Position numbers and translations under genes: made by a program. DNA of 64,000 bases. Source: Lycocorax pyrrhopterus obiensis. Its lineage: Eukaryota > Chordata > Aves > Passeriformes > Paradisaeidae. Shown one piece after another: positions 24,713-35,554 of this stretch. The notes below the pieces were generated by a model that was not told the origin of the DNA, did no database searches, and saw nothing but the letters and a program-made list of their open reading frames with translations. The stretch is taken from the NCBI GenBank assembly GCA_014706295.1, contig JACSVZ010000002.1, forward strand, positions 130,705,431-130,769,430, written 5' to 3'. The number at the start of each line of letters is the position of its first letter. Position 1 is the stretch's first letter.

Positions 24713-24740
24713 CCCCCCCGCCCCCCCCCGCCCCCCCCCC
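24713..24740. repeat. C-tract with G-quadruplex / i-motif potential
   Basis: Runs of 7, 9 and 10 cytosines are separated by single Gs, followed by an A-run. The minus strand therefore has three long G-runs that could fold as a quadruplex, and the + strand could form an i-motif. The tract is likely variable in length and prone to sequencing error. Confidence 0.85.
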
Positions 24741-26036
24741 AAAAAAGCTCTGGGACAAAAGACATTACTTAATTTATTGTATGATTAATTATGTAGCAAG
24801 ATCTGTAGCTAAACAGCCCAATATTTGCTTTTCAGTGTCTTCACTGAAACTGTCTGGATTAAAATTTTATTTGTGTTGCTTGTGAGCCTAGGGCTGAATT
24901 TTTAGGGGAGGCTTTTTGGCTAAAATAGTGAAGTGTAGTGGTGAATGAGATGAAGAAAGAACACTTTGTAAAAACAAATTAAAAATTTTCTTTGAATTTT
25001 TAATGAGAAAGACTGTAACTGTCATCTCTTAGAATGGGGACTTGAAATTAGATATGACTTTATTTAAGCATGGCTGAGGAAGAAGTCAAGAATTTCCCTA
25101 GCATGAGATGGGTGTGGTTTTTTTAAACTTCATTAATCAATACTGATTATGACCCAAAAACTAACTTACAAACTGAAAGTTGTACCTGGTAAAAAAATAG
25201 AGTTATAATTTTGTGTAATTTCCTCCTCTGAAGAGTTTGTCAGCAGTGAATATACAATACTCTTAGCTCCTGGACACAAGATAAACTTTTTCATAGCACC
25301 AGTAGAAAGGTTTAGGAGGTATCAGCTGCAGAATGGGGGAGAGTGTTCCCTAAAGTTGCTCCTTTTAGCAGCTGTTGTTGCTGTGGTGGTGTAGGTATTG
25401 GTAAGAATAGTTGACTTGCCTCTAGTCATACCAAAGACTATCTCAAGATGCAAACCTGTCACAGGTGTAAGTAGTGGTTATTTCAACTCCGAACTTAGGA
25501 GATGGTAACTACTTAAGAAAATAAAAGTTTTTTAGTGGGTTTTCAAAACATATCACTAAGATTTGATTATATATTAATTATTTGTGAATTTATCACTAAT
25601 AAATGTATTTATTTCAATATATTTAGGCAAAAATGGCATTAGCTAGCTTCACAGAAATATCGTATAGGCAGACTTTAAGACTTTATAATACATATCAAGT
25701 AGCAAATGCAAAATGCCCTTGTCCCCAAATTTTATTCATATAGAAGTTCTGTACAGCAGGGGTAGGTCTAGGATCCAGCAGTGCAGGAAAAGAGGCATTC
25801 TGGATCCACTTGTAGATGTTTGTCTGAAATTCCCTAGCAACTTGCCTGCTTGATTTCTGAGTTTCACAGACCTTCTCTGTGTAACATCTATTCATTCATA
25901 GAAATTCTGAGTTGAGTGATATATATACATAAACTGAGCCAAGGGGGAAAGGTGCTTCAGCCCTGGCTTGCCAGGATAATTCCGGAGTCTGAACAGAGGT
26001 TTGTGTTCCTGAGTTTACTAAAATACAGTTAAGAAC

Positions 26037-26690
26037 CTGAGTGTGCTGGTCAGCAGCAGGCTCAGTAGGAGTCAGCAGTGTGCCCTGACAGCCCAGAGGA
26101 CAAGCCCCTTCCTGGGGTGCATCAAACTCAGCATCACCAGCCGGTCACAGAGGTGGCTGTCCTGCTGTACAGCCTTGGTGCGGCCTCACCTTGAGCTCTG
26201 GGTGCTGCTCTGGGCCCCACAGCTGAAGAATGAGGGTAAAGGATGTGAATGTGTCCAGAGGAGCACAACAAAGGTGGTGAAAGGGGTGGAGGCAATGTCC
26301 TTTTTGAAGGGACTGAGGACTTTGGACTTGTTTTACTTGGAGAAAAGGAGGCTGAGGGGTGACCTCACAGCTCTCTACAGCTTCCTGAGGAGGGGACAAG
26401 GAGAGGGAGATGCTGAGCTCTTTCCCCTGGTATTCAGGGATAGGACATGTGGGAATGGTTCAAAGCTGTACCACAGGAAGCTTACAATGGACATTAGGAA
26501 GCAGTTCTTTACTAAGAGGGTGGTGAAATTCTGGAACAGGCTTCCTACAGGAGGTGAATGCCCCAAACCTGTCAGTGTGTAAGAGGCGTTTGGAGAATGC
26601 CCTTAATAACATACTTTGACTTCTGGTCAGCCCTGAATTGGTCAGGCAGTTGGACTATGTGGTCATTGTAGATTGGCCAAAACTACTGCC
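26037..26690 (+). mobile_element. CR1 LINE fragment with open ORF2 end, sense
   Basis: This is a 5'-truncated CR1 copy of about 650 bases. It begins inside ORF2 and runs through its C-terminal end and the 3' region, including the conserved ACAATGGACATTAGGAAGCA. It ends near 26,690 after GTTGGACTATGTGGTCATTG, the counterpart of the CR1 3' block. It lacks the endonuclease and the catalytic reverse-transcriptase segments, so it cannot move on its own. It lies wholly within intron 2. Confidence 0.9.
26043..26582 (+). pseudogene. CR1 ORF2 C-terminal remnant (179 codons open)
   Basis: The open frame corresponds to the region of CR1 ORF2 downstream of the reverse-transcriptase catalytic core. Family signatures are visible in order: SRSQQCAL near residue 8, ALVRPHLELWVLLWAPQ at about 44-60, YLEKRRLRGDLTALYSFLR at about 97-115, and an FFTKRVVKFWNRLP block at about 153-166. 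No stop or frameshift interrupts it, unlike the copies at 15.6 and 18.6 kb. The first Met is probably incidental, because the element is truncated at its 5' side. This is a transposon relic, not a host gene; translation in isolation is unlikely. It may be the youngest CR1 copy in the window. Confidence 0.85.
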
Positions 26691-27891
26691 CTGCATCTAG
26701 GAGACTTAGATTCACTTATTTCTCAACCTGAGAACGTACTTCACTTGTAGTTCCCAGCATCTAAGATGATGGTGAAAACACCAGGCTATAAGCAACTTGA
26801 AGATGTGTCATTTTTCTCTATTAATACTTTAAAACTTGGTATTAAAAAATGTCAGAATATGAGATTAAAAAGGTGAATCATCACTGAAACCTGAGCATTA
26901 GAATACTTAGTACTGAGAATGCTAAGTTCTTAGCATTCTTAAAAATCTGACAAATCAAATATTGCTTCTTTATTTTACTGTAAGCACTTATTTTTATTAT
27001 TCCAAATCTTGATTGCCAGTCCTGGGACCAGCTCTCTAGTCTGACCCTTCTGTTGGCTGAGTGTTAAACTCATTTTTTGCAGCAGAACGCCTGAAGCTAC
27101 TGGGGAAATTGCAACACTTTGTATTGTATGTACCCCAATTTACTTAGTTGGGTACTTTTAATCTAAACTTTGGTACCTTACTTCCTTTTGAATTGCTGCA
27201 AGCAGAAGCTGGCTCCCCGTGGCTGTCCTGCGGAGTTGTGATCTATGCATTGGCTGGATGGAGTGCCCAGGCATATTTTAGGAGTTCTGGACTGACTTGC
27301 ACTAGTTTTTAAAGCAGTGTGACATTTACATTACACTTTAGTGTACAGGAGTCTGGTTTTGCCAATGAAAAATTTAATAATTTTGTATTTACTAAGCAGT
27401 TTGATGTTAAAGGAGCAACAATGGGCCAGTCTTAAGAGCACTGACCTCCTAAAACTCATAAACACTGAAATATTTTGAAAGAAATTACCTTGCTGCAGCA
27501 TGGTCAGTGTTTAATTCCAAATTTGTGCTCTTCACAGTAATACAGGTTGCATATCACTTTAAGTATTTACCTTCACCTTGTTTGTTTTTACTTGTCCCTT
27601 GAATAGCGAGACATTTTGCAGTAGCTTCATGTGCGAGAGAGGTGGTTTTAAACTGTCTTTTATTGTCAAGGAAATGGTAATCCAAATGTCTCCTTTGGAC
27701 AGACTAACTGTAACATAATTGTACAAGTGATTATAAAGGCAAATGCCAAGTCCTGTGGCACACTGCTGATGAGGGGAGGGAGAATAACTTTTGACTTGTT
27801 TTGTGATAGAACCTTACTATTTTGAGTTACAAATGTGTCTGGAATTTTGGTATGTTTCAGTAGTTAATTCTGCATTCTTTGTTGTTGTTAG

Positions 27892-28035
27892 GAGCTGAAA
27901 CTGCCATTTACTTTTTTAAGTGGGCATATTCATGAACTTCGGATTCATGTGCCATGGACGAAATTGGGATCAGAACCAGTTGTCATCACTATCAATACAA
28001 TGGAATGCATCTTGAAGTTAAAGGATGGTGCTCAG
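27892..28035 (+). CDS. VPS13B: VPS13B coding exon 3 (residues 50-97)
   Basis: These 48 codons continue the chorein domain: ELKLPFTFLSGHIHELRIHV, then PWTKLGSEPVVITINTMECI, ending LKLKDGAQ. The PWTKLGSEPV stretch is the hallmark found across VPS13 proteins, where the chorein N-terminus forms the first strands of the lipid-transfer groove. The exon begins after GTTGTTGTTAG (27,891) and ends at CAG|GTAAGA (28,035/28,036). It is 144 bases, phase 0 at both ends, so skipping it would keep the frame. The predicted protein joins exon 2 directly after LDVLEQ. Codon 96 reads Ala. The next expected exon, starting at an Asp-Asp-His segment in the human protein, was not found in the remaining sequence. 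Confidence 0.97.
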
Positions 28036-29868
28036 GTAAGAAATGTGATGAATGCTTTTCCAGCATTGTGAGGTTCATGAGAATAAGAGCTGCTATAGGT
28101 CACTTTGTTGAAAGCCTTCTGAAGAATCTGGCATGTGAAATTGGCATCCCTTTTATTTCTGAGAGGCTAATATTGTTCTTGTTATGGCTAATATCTTCCT
28201 TCGTGCTTATTTTTAAACTCTTATTAGCTCTAGCTGTGTTCTTGTAGATGTGAAAACAAGTTAAGAGTGCTCTGTTAGATTTTTCCTGTGACTAGAGAAG
28301 AAATGGATTTCAAGAGCAGTATAGCATCCTGTGTGTTTCCAGGTTCTGCCTCCCAAGAAGCAGTGCTGGTTGCTTGAGTCGGCTGTATGTGGCACAACTC
28401 AGCGCTGGGCATTTTTCAAAACTTGTGTTGCTATTATTGAAGGAATGCTTTGAAGATCCTGGAGTCTAATTAATTTTTGCCTTTAGAAGTTACAGTGCTT
28501 GCTTGAGTGTACTTGGAAGACTACTTATATGTAAGGGTCTACAGGGATTCTTTTAGTTGCTCAGAATAATTTGTGCATTAGGCTGTTTTCACAGGCTCAG
28601 GAAAGGTTTCCTTCTGACACGATGAAGCTGAAATATGCAGTGGCTCAATTTTTGTCATATGTCTAACTTAGTTAACCAAAAGTACTTGGTTATGTTAATG
28701 TTGAACTTGCGGGGGTTTTTTTAATCAGTATGGTGCTTTAATTCTAGAGAGGCTTACAAGTTTTTTTTGCTTGTTGGTTTTTTTAAAGCCTTTTTCACAT
28801 TTCAGTTTCAACAGTCCTTCACTTATATTAAGGATCATACAAACAAAAATTCCAGTTTGTGAAAAACTCAAGTGTTTGGTAGGGTGCTTGATGAGCTGGT
28901 AACATTTAACATCGATAACTAGATACAAGGCAGCAAGAACATTGGAAAACACTTTCCTGTTATGTTTGGTATTTCTTGTTATATTCTTTTACAGTTACAG
29001 AGCTAAGAGGCTTTTTTGCTGGAGTAGAAATCTCTAGTCCTAGCCACTCACAGAGGACATGCTTGTGTTCTGTAGTTACACTTCATCTGTGTGCGTATGT
29101 GCATGTGCATGTATACACACCAACAGCCAAATACTAAGTACTTTTCCAATGTTAAGGTAAGCTTTTGAGACCAGATGTTCCATGAGAAGTGTGGTTTTGG
29201 AAGCAGCAAATTGCAACTAATTATGAGTTGCAGAAAAAGATTTGTAGCCCTTGACTTTGTGCAACCCAGAACTAATATTTGATATCGGACCTTGCAGATG
29301 GCTACTGCTGGAATGATCAGATTTCCTGCTTGCGTGGTATTTGAAACTTAAATTTTGTGGTGCATACATCAAAAGGTCAAGTGTCATGAATGTAAAGCAC
29401 TCTCAAAACAAGTATTTGTTACAGATGTTTAAGATTCAGAGGCAAGAAAAGAGTTTCGAAAATTGCAACTGACATTTGAACAAATTATTCATTGGTATGT
29501 ACGCTCAGGAGGGTAAAATTTGGGTCTGTGCCATAGAAGGATTATCTTTGACTAACAAGAATGTAGATAAAAACACTTTTATAGTGTTTTCTGAGGATAT
29601 GGTTTAAAAAGTTGACAGGTTGAATTTCATTTTTTAAATTACTATTTGAAAGTGTTCGAAGTATGGCTATACTTGGCTAAAAGCAATTGTCATTAAAATT
29701 TCTGTAATCAGTGAATAAAAAATATGAATGAAATATTTCTGTGGAAAATGATAGTAAAATGAACTTACAGTGAGTTTAGCTCCAGTTGGAACTGTTCTGC
29801 CAAGAACTTCGTATCAGTGAAGAGCATAATTAGCAAGAAAGTTCAGTTTAGTTTTCAAATTGATTGGC

Positions 29869-29915
29869 TTGATCCTGTATTTCCTTCCTCAGGTGAAACC
29901 TCTAATGAGCACATG
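29869..29915. repeat. relic of ancient archosaur-type short repeat
   Basis: TTGATCCTGTATTTCCTTCC followed by TCAGGTGAAACCTCTAATGA matches the word order of a short inverted-repeat family widespread in archosaur and turtle DNA. The call is from recall only. Confidence 0.35.
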
Positions 29916-32900
29916 CATAATTTCATCTGAGCAAAAAATAAAGTTCTTGACCTCAACTTAGTGAGATGTGTTTTCTTTGGAAAGGTGCTATTTCAAACAA
30001 TGTTTCTGTTGAAGATATATGAAGATTAAAATACATGGCATTGTTTGAAGCTATTGTCCAGTGGACCCTCCAGATTTTGTAAAAAGGAAGAGAGAGTTTT
30101 GCTCATGTTTTTGAAGAGTATCAGTTCCCTGGGGTGCTTTTGTATATATATATATGCTTTACTGTGATGCCGTGTCATTGTTAGTTCAACTTCAGTGTTA
30201 GTTTAGTTAGTATTTTTTTGTCGTTTATGCTTATTGCAGCATCTTCTCAGCTAAGTTTGGATTAGACAGTAATGGCTCAACTTCTAGTTTTATGCAAAAA
30301 TTCTTTTTCTAAGCAGAAGTGTTGTATAAGTAGTAAGTTCACTTGATGTACAAAATCCAGAATTATGTAGAATTAGTGCTATTTACATTTTGAAGGTCAT
30401 TGCTTTTCCCCTTTTTCTTCTGTGCTTTTGTTCCTTTTTTTTCCTTTTCTACATCTGATACTACTACTTCTAAAAACCAAATGTTAAATGTGGCTATTTT
30501 ATGAGAAAATTAAACTGAAATGTATCAGGAACAGAACTTTGCAGTGATTAAAGTGGTGTTCTGTTGAACATGCTTTGTCTGTGCTCTTCTGGTTATGAGT
30601 TAGGCTACTGTCAGTACTTGAAATAGAATTTGGCTGTGAGGTGTTTCACATTGCTTTTTGATGTCTGTCAGCCTAATGCAACTGTGCCTGGCTTTTTTTT
30701 TTCCTCTTGAACTAATCTTCTGCAGCACTTGAGTTTTAAGTATGAGCATTTATACTGTTCTCAAATAAGGTGGTATGATTTTTATATCTGTTCTTAAACA
30801 CATAAATGTGATTCTGAAGTTTGCTTGACTTGTATTTGAGTTATAGTAATTGACTGTCCTGACACTTCTCCATGAGTGCTATGTTTTGTTTTAGAAGGTG
30901 GTTAAAGTTCCAGTATTATATTCTTCTCATTACCTATCTCTGTATATTAAATCTCCGGACTTCATATAGAATTGAAAACACTTTGTTAAAGCTGTGTTGG
31001 TTGCTGCTTTACATCCAAGAGGTTTTCTCCCTTTGTCCTGTTGGACTGTTCTTAACTTTTTTCTCTTCTACACAATTTTTTTTTTTTTAAAGCTATTTGA
31101 AATTCTTTGCTCCTTTCTCTTTCCCTCTCCATGCTAAGATATCTCTGTGCCCAAGCTAGAGGCTTTAAGTTCAGGTAGTGCAAATTGGGAAGGACAAGCC
31201 TGTAAGGCCGTGTCTGTTTTCTTCACCTCCCTGCCATTATAACTAACCACAAGACTATTTTTCATGTTCCACCTTGAATTCTGTGGTTTTTCATCTTGGA
31301 ACTGATGCAAATGAGGAGATCAAGGAGAAATGTGTTATTTGTATTACTGCTTCACATTTGAGTCCTTGCCTTTAAGCAGAACACGGTGCACCACAGATTT
31401 GCTGATGTGTATGAAGGCTCTCTGTACTCCAAGAATAATAAATTATGGAATTGGGGAAGACTGTTACGTTGAAGCACTTAGAGGGGCACAGGGAAACCAA
31501 GCAGTTTGGATCAGCATACAGACAATTGCGCACTGCTCCTTTCATGAGGCATTACAAAGAAAGTTGTGAAGGAATATAATAACTTTGTGGAAGCAGTGGA
31601 GAACATGTTGCCCACAAGCATGACTGTCAGAATGCCAGACCCATTCTTACCTGACAGTTGGTAGAGACTGCCACCAAAGAATGCTGGAAGCAGAAATTGG
31701 TCTTGACCGGGAAATGATTGAGATGAGAGATAAGGTGTGTTGACAGGTTATGCAGGATTTTGAAGGTGAAGACAGGCGGCTTGTGTTTGAGGGTGTAGTT
31801 ATATAAAGTGTTTTTGCTTAGGTGGTAAAGCTAGCTCCAGATCTGAAGCAGAGCTTTAGTGTTTTTTTCCCTCACCTGGGTTGTAGTAGTTCAGTCAAGT
31901 GTGGCTGTATGGACAAGCAGTGCTGTTTTTTTCCATTTGAATCTGTAAGTCTGGTGTTCTATGACAGCAAAAATATGGTAAGACTTGAAGTCAGAAGACT
32001 TCACTAGCAGTCTTTAGTGGCTTCCCTTTATGCTTTTTATTTGCTCATGTGGAAGCTGAAGGTCTTTATTTTTTAAATAAGCTTCATTTGGTACTTACTT
32101 TCATAATAGTATGTTTGGTTCAGATATTGAGTTTAATTTAAATCTGATACTGAGTTTTAGCTCTTGTATGCAAAATTTAAGGTGAAGGTTATATTGAGAA
32201 TTGCTCTATAGGAAGCAAACTATGTTATCAGCTAGTGTAGAATCGTATCAGGTTGAGGATGAATATGAAATTCTTATTAAGCAGCCAGTTCATGATGCTC
32301 TTATTTGTGTTTTAATAGATTAAGAAAAAAGAGGATCTTATGTTTGTGTGTGCATGCATACAAATTAGTGCATATATAAGTAACAAGAAAAAATTTCCAT
32401 ATTATTTTGAATTTAAACCATTTTCTTCATGCAAGTCAGACTGTAATTTAGTATTTTCCAAAGGTTCAGGGAGGTTTGGCAGAGTCTTTTGTTGGGTTTT
32501 GTGCCATTTTCTGTCAAGAACTCCTGTCTGAAGAGTTCTTATGTTTTCTATGAATTACTTTATGTGAACAAAAGTGTTTTAGGTAGGAAGTTCTCTTTCA
32601 AGGATAGTATTCTTTTAAAGGATAAATACCATGCCCCACAAATCTCTTGCAAAAACTAGTAAACTTACTCTTTCAATAGAGGAAGTAGTAAAGGCAGGCT
32701 GTAACAGATGCTAGAAAAGGCCTTGCAGCATTAGGTTCAGACAGTTTGTTGTCTTTCTCCAGTGATTTCAAATGAGAGGCTGAGGAGGAGATGAGCAGCT
32801 TTGCTTAAAGCTGGATAAATACTCACATGTTCTAGCTGGGCACGCAAGAGTGACCATGTAATTTACCTATTTTTGTTCCTACTAACCAATTTATTAGACT

Positions 32901-33130
32901 TTAAAAGCAAAGTATCTGATGCTTTAGATTGCAGTAATTCTGCTTATGAAAGAAATTGCCCTTGTGAATTTGTTCAGAGACTCCTCCAGGCATATTCCTT
33001 AATACTCTAGCTGTAGGAGTCCTGCCACTGCCCTTGTGTTGCCTCAGTCTGAATACCTGTCTTGTTTACCTGAATGCCTGTTACTGACGTACAATCTTAA
33101 TACCTGTTGTAATAATGACCAGGCTGATTT

Positions 33131-33190
33131 TAGAACCATAGAATCATTTAGGTTGGAAAGGACCTTTAAGATCATCAGCAACTGTTTTGA
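33131..33190 (-). mobile_element. short CR1 3'-terminal fragment, antisense
   Basis: The + strand reads ATAGAATCATTTAGGTTGGA then AAGGACCTTTAAGATCATCA, the reverse complement of the conserved 3' terminus of CR1. Only about 60 bases remain. The rest of the copy was either never inserted (5' truncation) or has been lost. Confidence 0.85.
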
Positions 33191-34061
33191 CAACATCAAA
33201 AGATTTTCTTGACAAGAACTGCATTCAAAATCTGAACTATTTTCAATAGCTTTTGTTGTTCAAATGAATGCACTTTGCATGGTGTGAAGAGAAAGCAAGG
33301 TAAGGGTATGGCCCTGTGTTGGTATAGGTGTTGCAAGTTAAGGAAGCTGCCAGGAGCTGTGTGTAGTTAGGGTTTTCCCTTCAGTTCCTGTAGCAGCTGG
33401 AGCAATAGAATCTAGTGAGTAAATGTTGCCTTTTCTCATTTTGTTTTCTGAACAAGATCTTCTCTGTGTACCTCTTTGTGGTGGTGTTCAGACCAAGTTT
33501 GTGATTTTTAAGAAGCTCCTCGCTGTTCAGGCTTACTGTTCTTTGACCTCTGTTACAGGGTTGTCTCAGAACTAATGGGCTGTATACCTTTTTGGTCAAA
33601 CTACCATTCTCCTAGAGCATGTTAAAAGGAAAATGTGCTGCAGCTGTTAATTGGAATGAGAAGAGCACAAGATTGTGTGATTTGGTAATAGAATCAATAT
33701 CCTGTCATATATCACCAGGCATAGTGTGTCTTACATTGGGAGCACAGTGAATCCCATAAGATGAGTTTTCCTTTTCCAGAAGCTGTTCTGGCAGCCTAGG
33801 TTCAAAAAGTCTACATCTAACCTACATTTAATGCCTGCTTGTCTGCTTTTCATAGTTAGTGTGTTTGGGACAGTAGGCATCTCACAAAATACCTAATTAT
33901 GGTCATGTGCAAGCACCACTTTTTTTTCCTCCTCTCCTCCTTTGTGAAAGCACATCCCTCTAGTGCCCACTGAAGCTTTAGCAAAATTGCATGTTCTGCT
34001 TATCTAAGGGTTCAGAAAAGGGTTTATATGGTAAGAAAGTGGATTCTGAGCTTCCAAAATA

Positions 34062-34370
34062 ATGGATTTCTATCACTCTGTTAATTTTTATAATGATTTA
34101 AGTCGCAAGCCTTCTGCAAACAGTCTGGAATTGCTTTCTCAGAATGTCATCTCACTCAAACTAGGAGAAAAAGGAAAACTGTCTGTGATAGTCAAGCAGG
34201 TCTCATATTACAGGCAAAGACCAGTGCTTGATATCTGTGTATTTGACACTGACAGGAGACAGCAAATTAATTACTCATATTCTACTTCCAGCAGTGTTTT
34301 GAACTCTGTATCAACAGTAGAACATTCTGGTATGAGATTATTTGTCAAGAAGACTTCAGTGCGAATTTGA
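34062..34370 (+). other. unassigned 102-codon open frame, probably incidental
   Basis: An ATG-started frame in intron 3 ends about 110 bases before the antisense LTR. Its composition is less biased than most chance frames here (LELLSQNVISLKLGEKGKLS is typical), but it matches no family I know and no part of VPS13B. There is no convincing splice acceptor or promoter. It is reported as unexplained and most likely not a gene. Confidence 0.12.
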
Positions 34371-34482
34371 AGAATTTTAGGCATATGAGAATGCAGTGAT
34401 ACCTTAATAAGGAAGATAATGGACACCAGCACAACCAAGCAGCCGTACTTCAGATTGTCAATGAAATTTCTTTCTTAGGCAT

Positions 34483-35554
34483 TGCGGTGTGTTGACCCTG
34501 GATGGCTGTCAGGTGCCCATCAGAGAGCTCTATCACTCCCCTTCTCAGCTAGACAGGAGAGAAAATATAATGAAAGGCTCCTGGGTTGAGATACAGGGGC
34601 AGATCACTCACCAGTTACTGTCATGGGCAAAACAGACTTGACTTGGGGAAATTAATTAAATTTTTTTACCAATCATATCAGAGTAGGATAATGAAAGGTA
34701 ACCTCAAATCTTAAAAATACCTTCCCCCACCACTCCCATCTTCCCAGGCTTCACTCTGTTGCTGATTCTCTACCTCCTCTTGACAGTGGCACAGGGGACA
34801 GAGAATGGGCGTTGTGGCTAGTTTATCACATTGCTGCCGCTTCCTCCTTAGTGGGAGGACTTCTCCCTGTGCTCCAGTGTGGGGTTCCTCCCACGAGGGA
34901 CAGTCCTCCACAAACCTCTCCAATTTGAGTCCTTCCCATGGGCTGCAGTTCTTCATGAACTTCTCCAGCGTGGGTCTCTTCCATGGGTTGCAGTCCTTCA
35001 GGAGCAGCCCAACAGATCCCAAGTCCTGCCTGCAAACCTGCTCCAGTGTGGGCTCCTCTCCCCACGAGTCTACAGGTGCTGCCAGGAGCCTGCTCCAATG
35101 AGGGCTTCCCACGGCATCACAGCTCCCTTCAGGCATCCACCTGCTCTGGTGTGGGGTCCTTCACAGGCCGCAGGTGGATCTCTACTCCACCATGGGCTAC
35201 AGTGGCACAGCTGCCTCACCATGATCTTCACCATGAGCTTCAGGGGGATCTCTGCTCCATGCCTGGAGCAAGCAGCTCTTCCCTATCTTTTACTGGCCTT
35301 GGTCTTTTCAGAGTTCTTTAGCTCCCATGTCCTTATTTCTCTCTACTCCGGCTGTAGTTGCTTCTGTCCAACAGTTTCTTTTTCCATCTTAAATCTCTTT
35401 CCTGATAATTACCATTGATGGCCTTGGCCAGTGGCAGGTCTGTCTTGGAGCTGGTATGGCCCCCATCAGACATAAGGGAAGCTTCTAGCAGCTTCTCACA
35501 AAGCCACCCCTGTAGATCCCTGCTACCAAAACCTCTCCCTGCAAACCCAGTCCA
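34483..35554 (-). mobile_element. probable solo LTR of an avian endogenous retrovirus, antisense
   Basis: I recognise this as a roughly 1.1-kb interspersed LTR-type repeat seen in many bird genomes, in reverse orientation here. It starts TGCGGTGTGTTGACC and ends CCAGTCCA on the + strand, so each strand has TG...CA ends. Flanking GGCAT (34,478-34,482) and GACAT (35,555-35,559) could be an imperfect 5-bp target duplication. No internal viral genes flank it, so it is a solo LTR. The expected polyadenylation hexamer region near 34,650-34,665 is mutated on the minus strand. Several 45-bp internal units are listed separately. The exact family name (ERVL- or ERVK-type) is not known to me. Confidence 0.7.
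34883..35020 (-). repeat. 45-bp tandem units inside the LTR
   Basis: On the + strand, units begin at successive CAGTCCTCC, CAGTTCTTC and CAGTCCTTC words, each followed by a CTCCA...TGGG...CCATGGG-type segment. The period is about 45 bases. On the minus strand this reads as 15-residue units in one frame, with CNPW, CSPW and CPSW words. A 141-codon frame (34,711-35,136, minus) spans them but has no recognised domain and may be incidental. Confidence 0.6.

Larger units (their letters stand above)
20391..27891 (+). other. VPS13B: VPS13B intron 2
   Basis: GTATGT donor at 20,391 and GTTGTTGTTAG acceptor ending at 27,891. The 7.5 kb contains two CR1 pieces (21.6 and 26.0 kb) and a C-tract (24.7 kb), listed separately. 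The remainder is AT-rich and T-biased on the coding strand, with only short featureless open frames. No nested gene is recognised. Confidence 0.9.

Noticed and set aside
26145..26566. minus-strand frames of 84 and 63 codons
   Set aside because: Antisense shadows of the CR1 ORF2 remnant.
34879..35418. 179- and 112-codon + frames
   Set aside because: They lie on the opposite strand of the solo LTR and arise from its repeated units.
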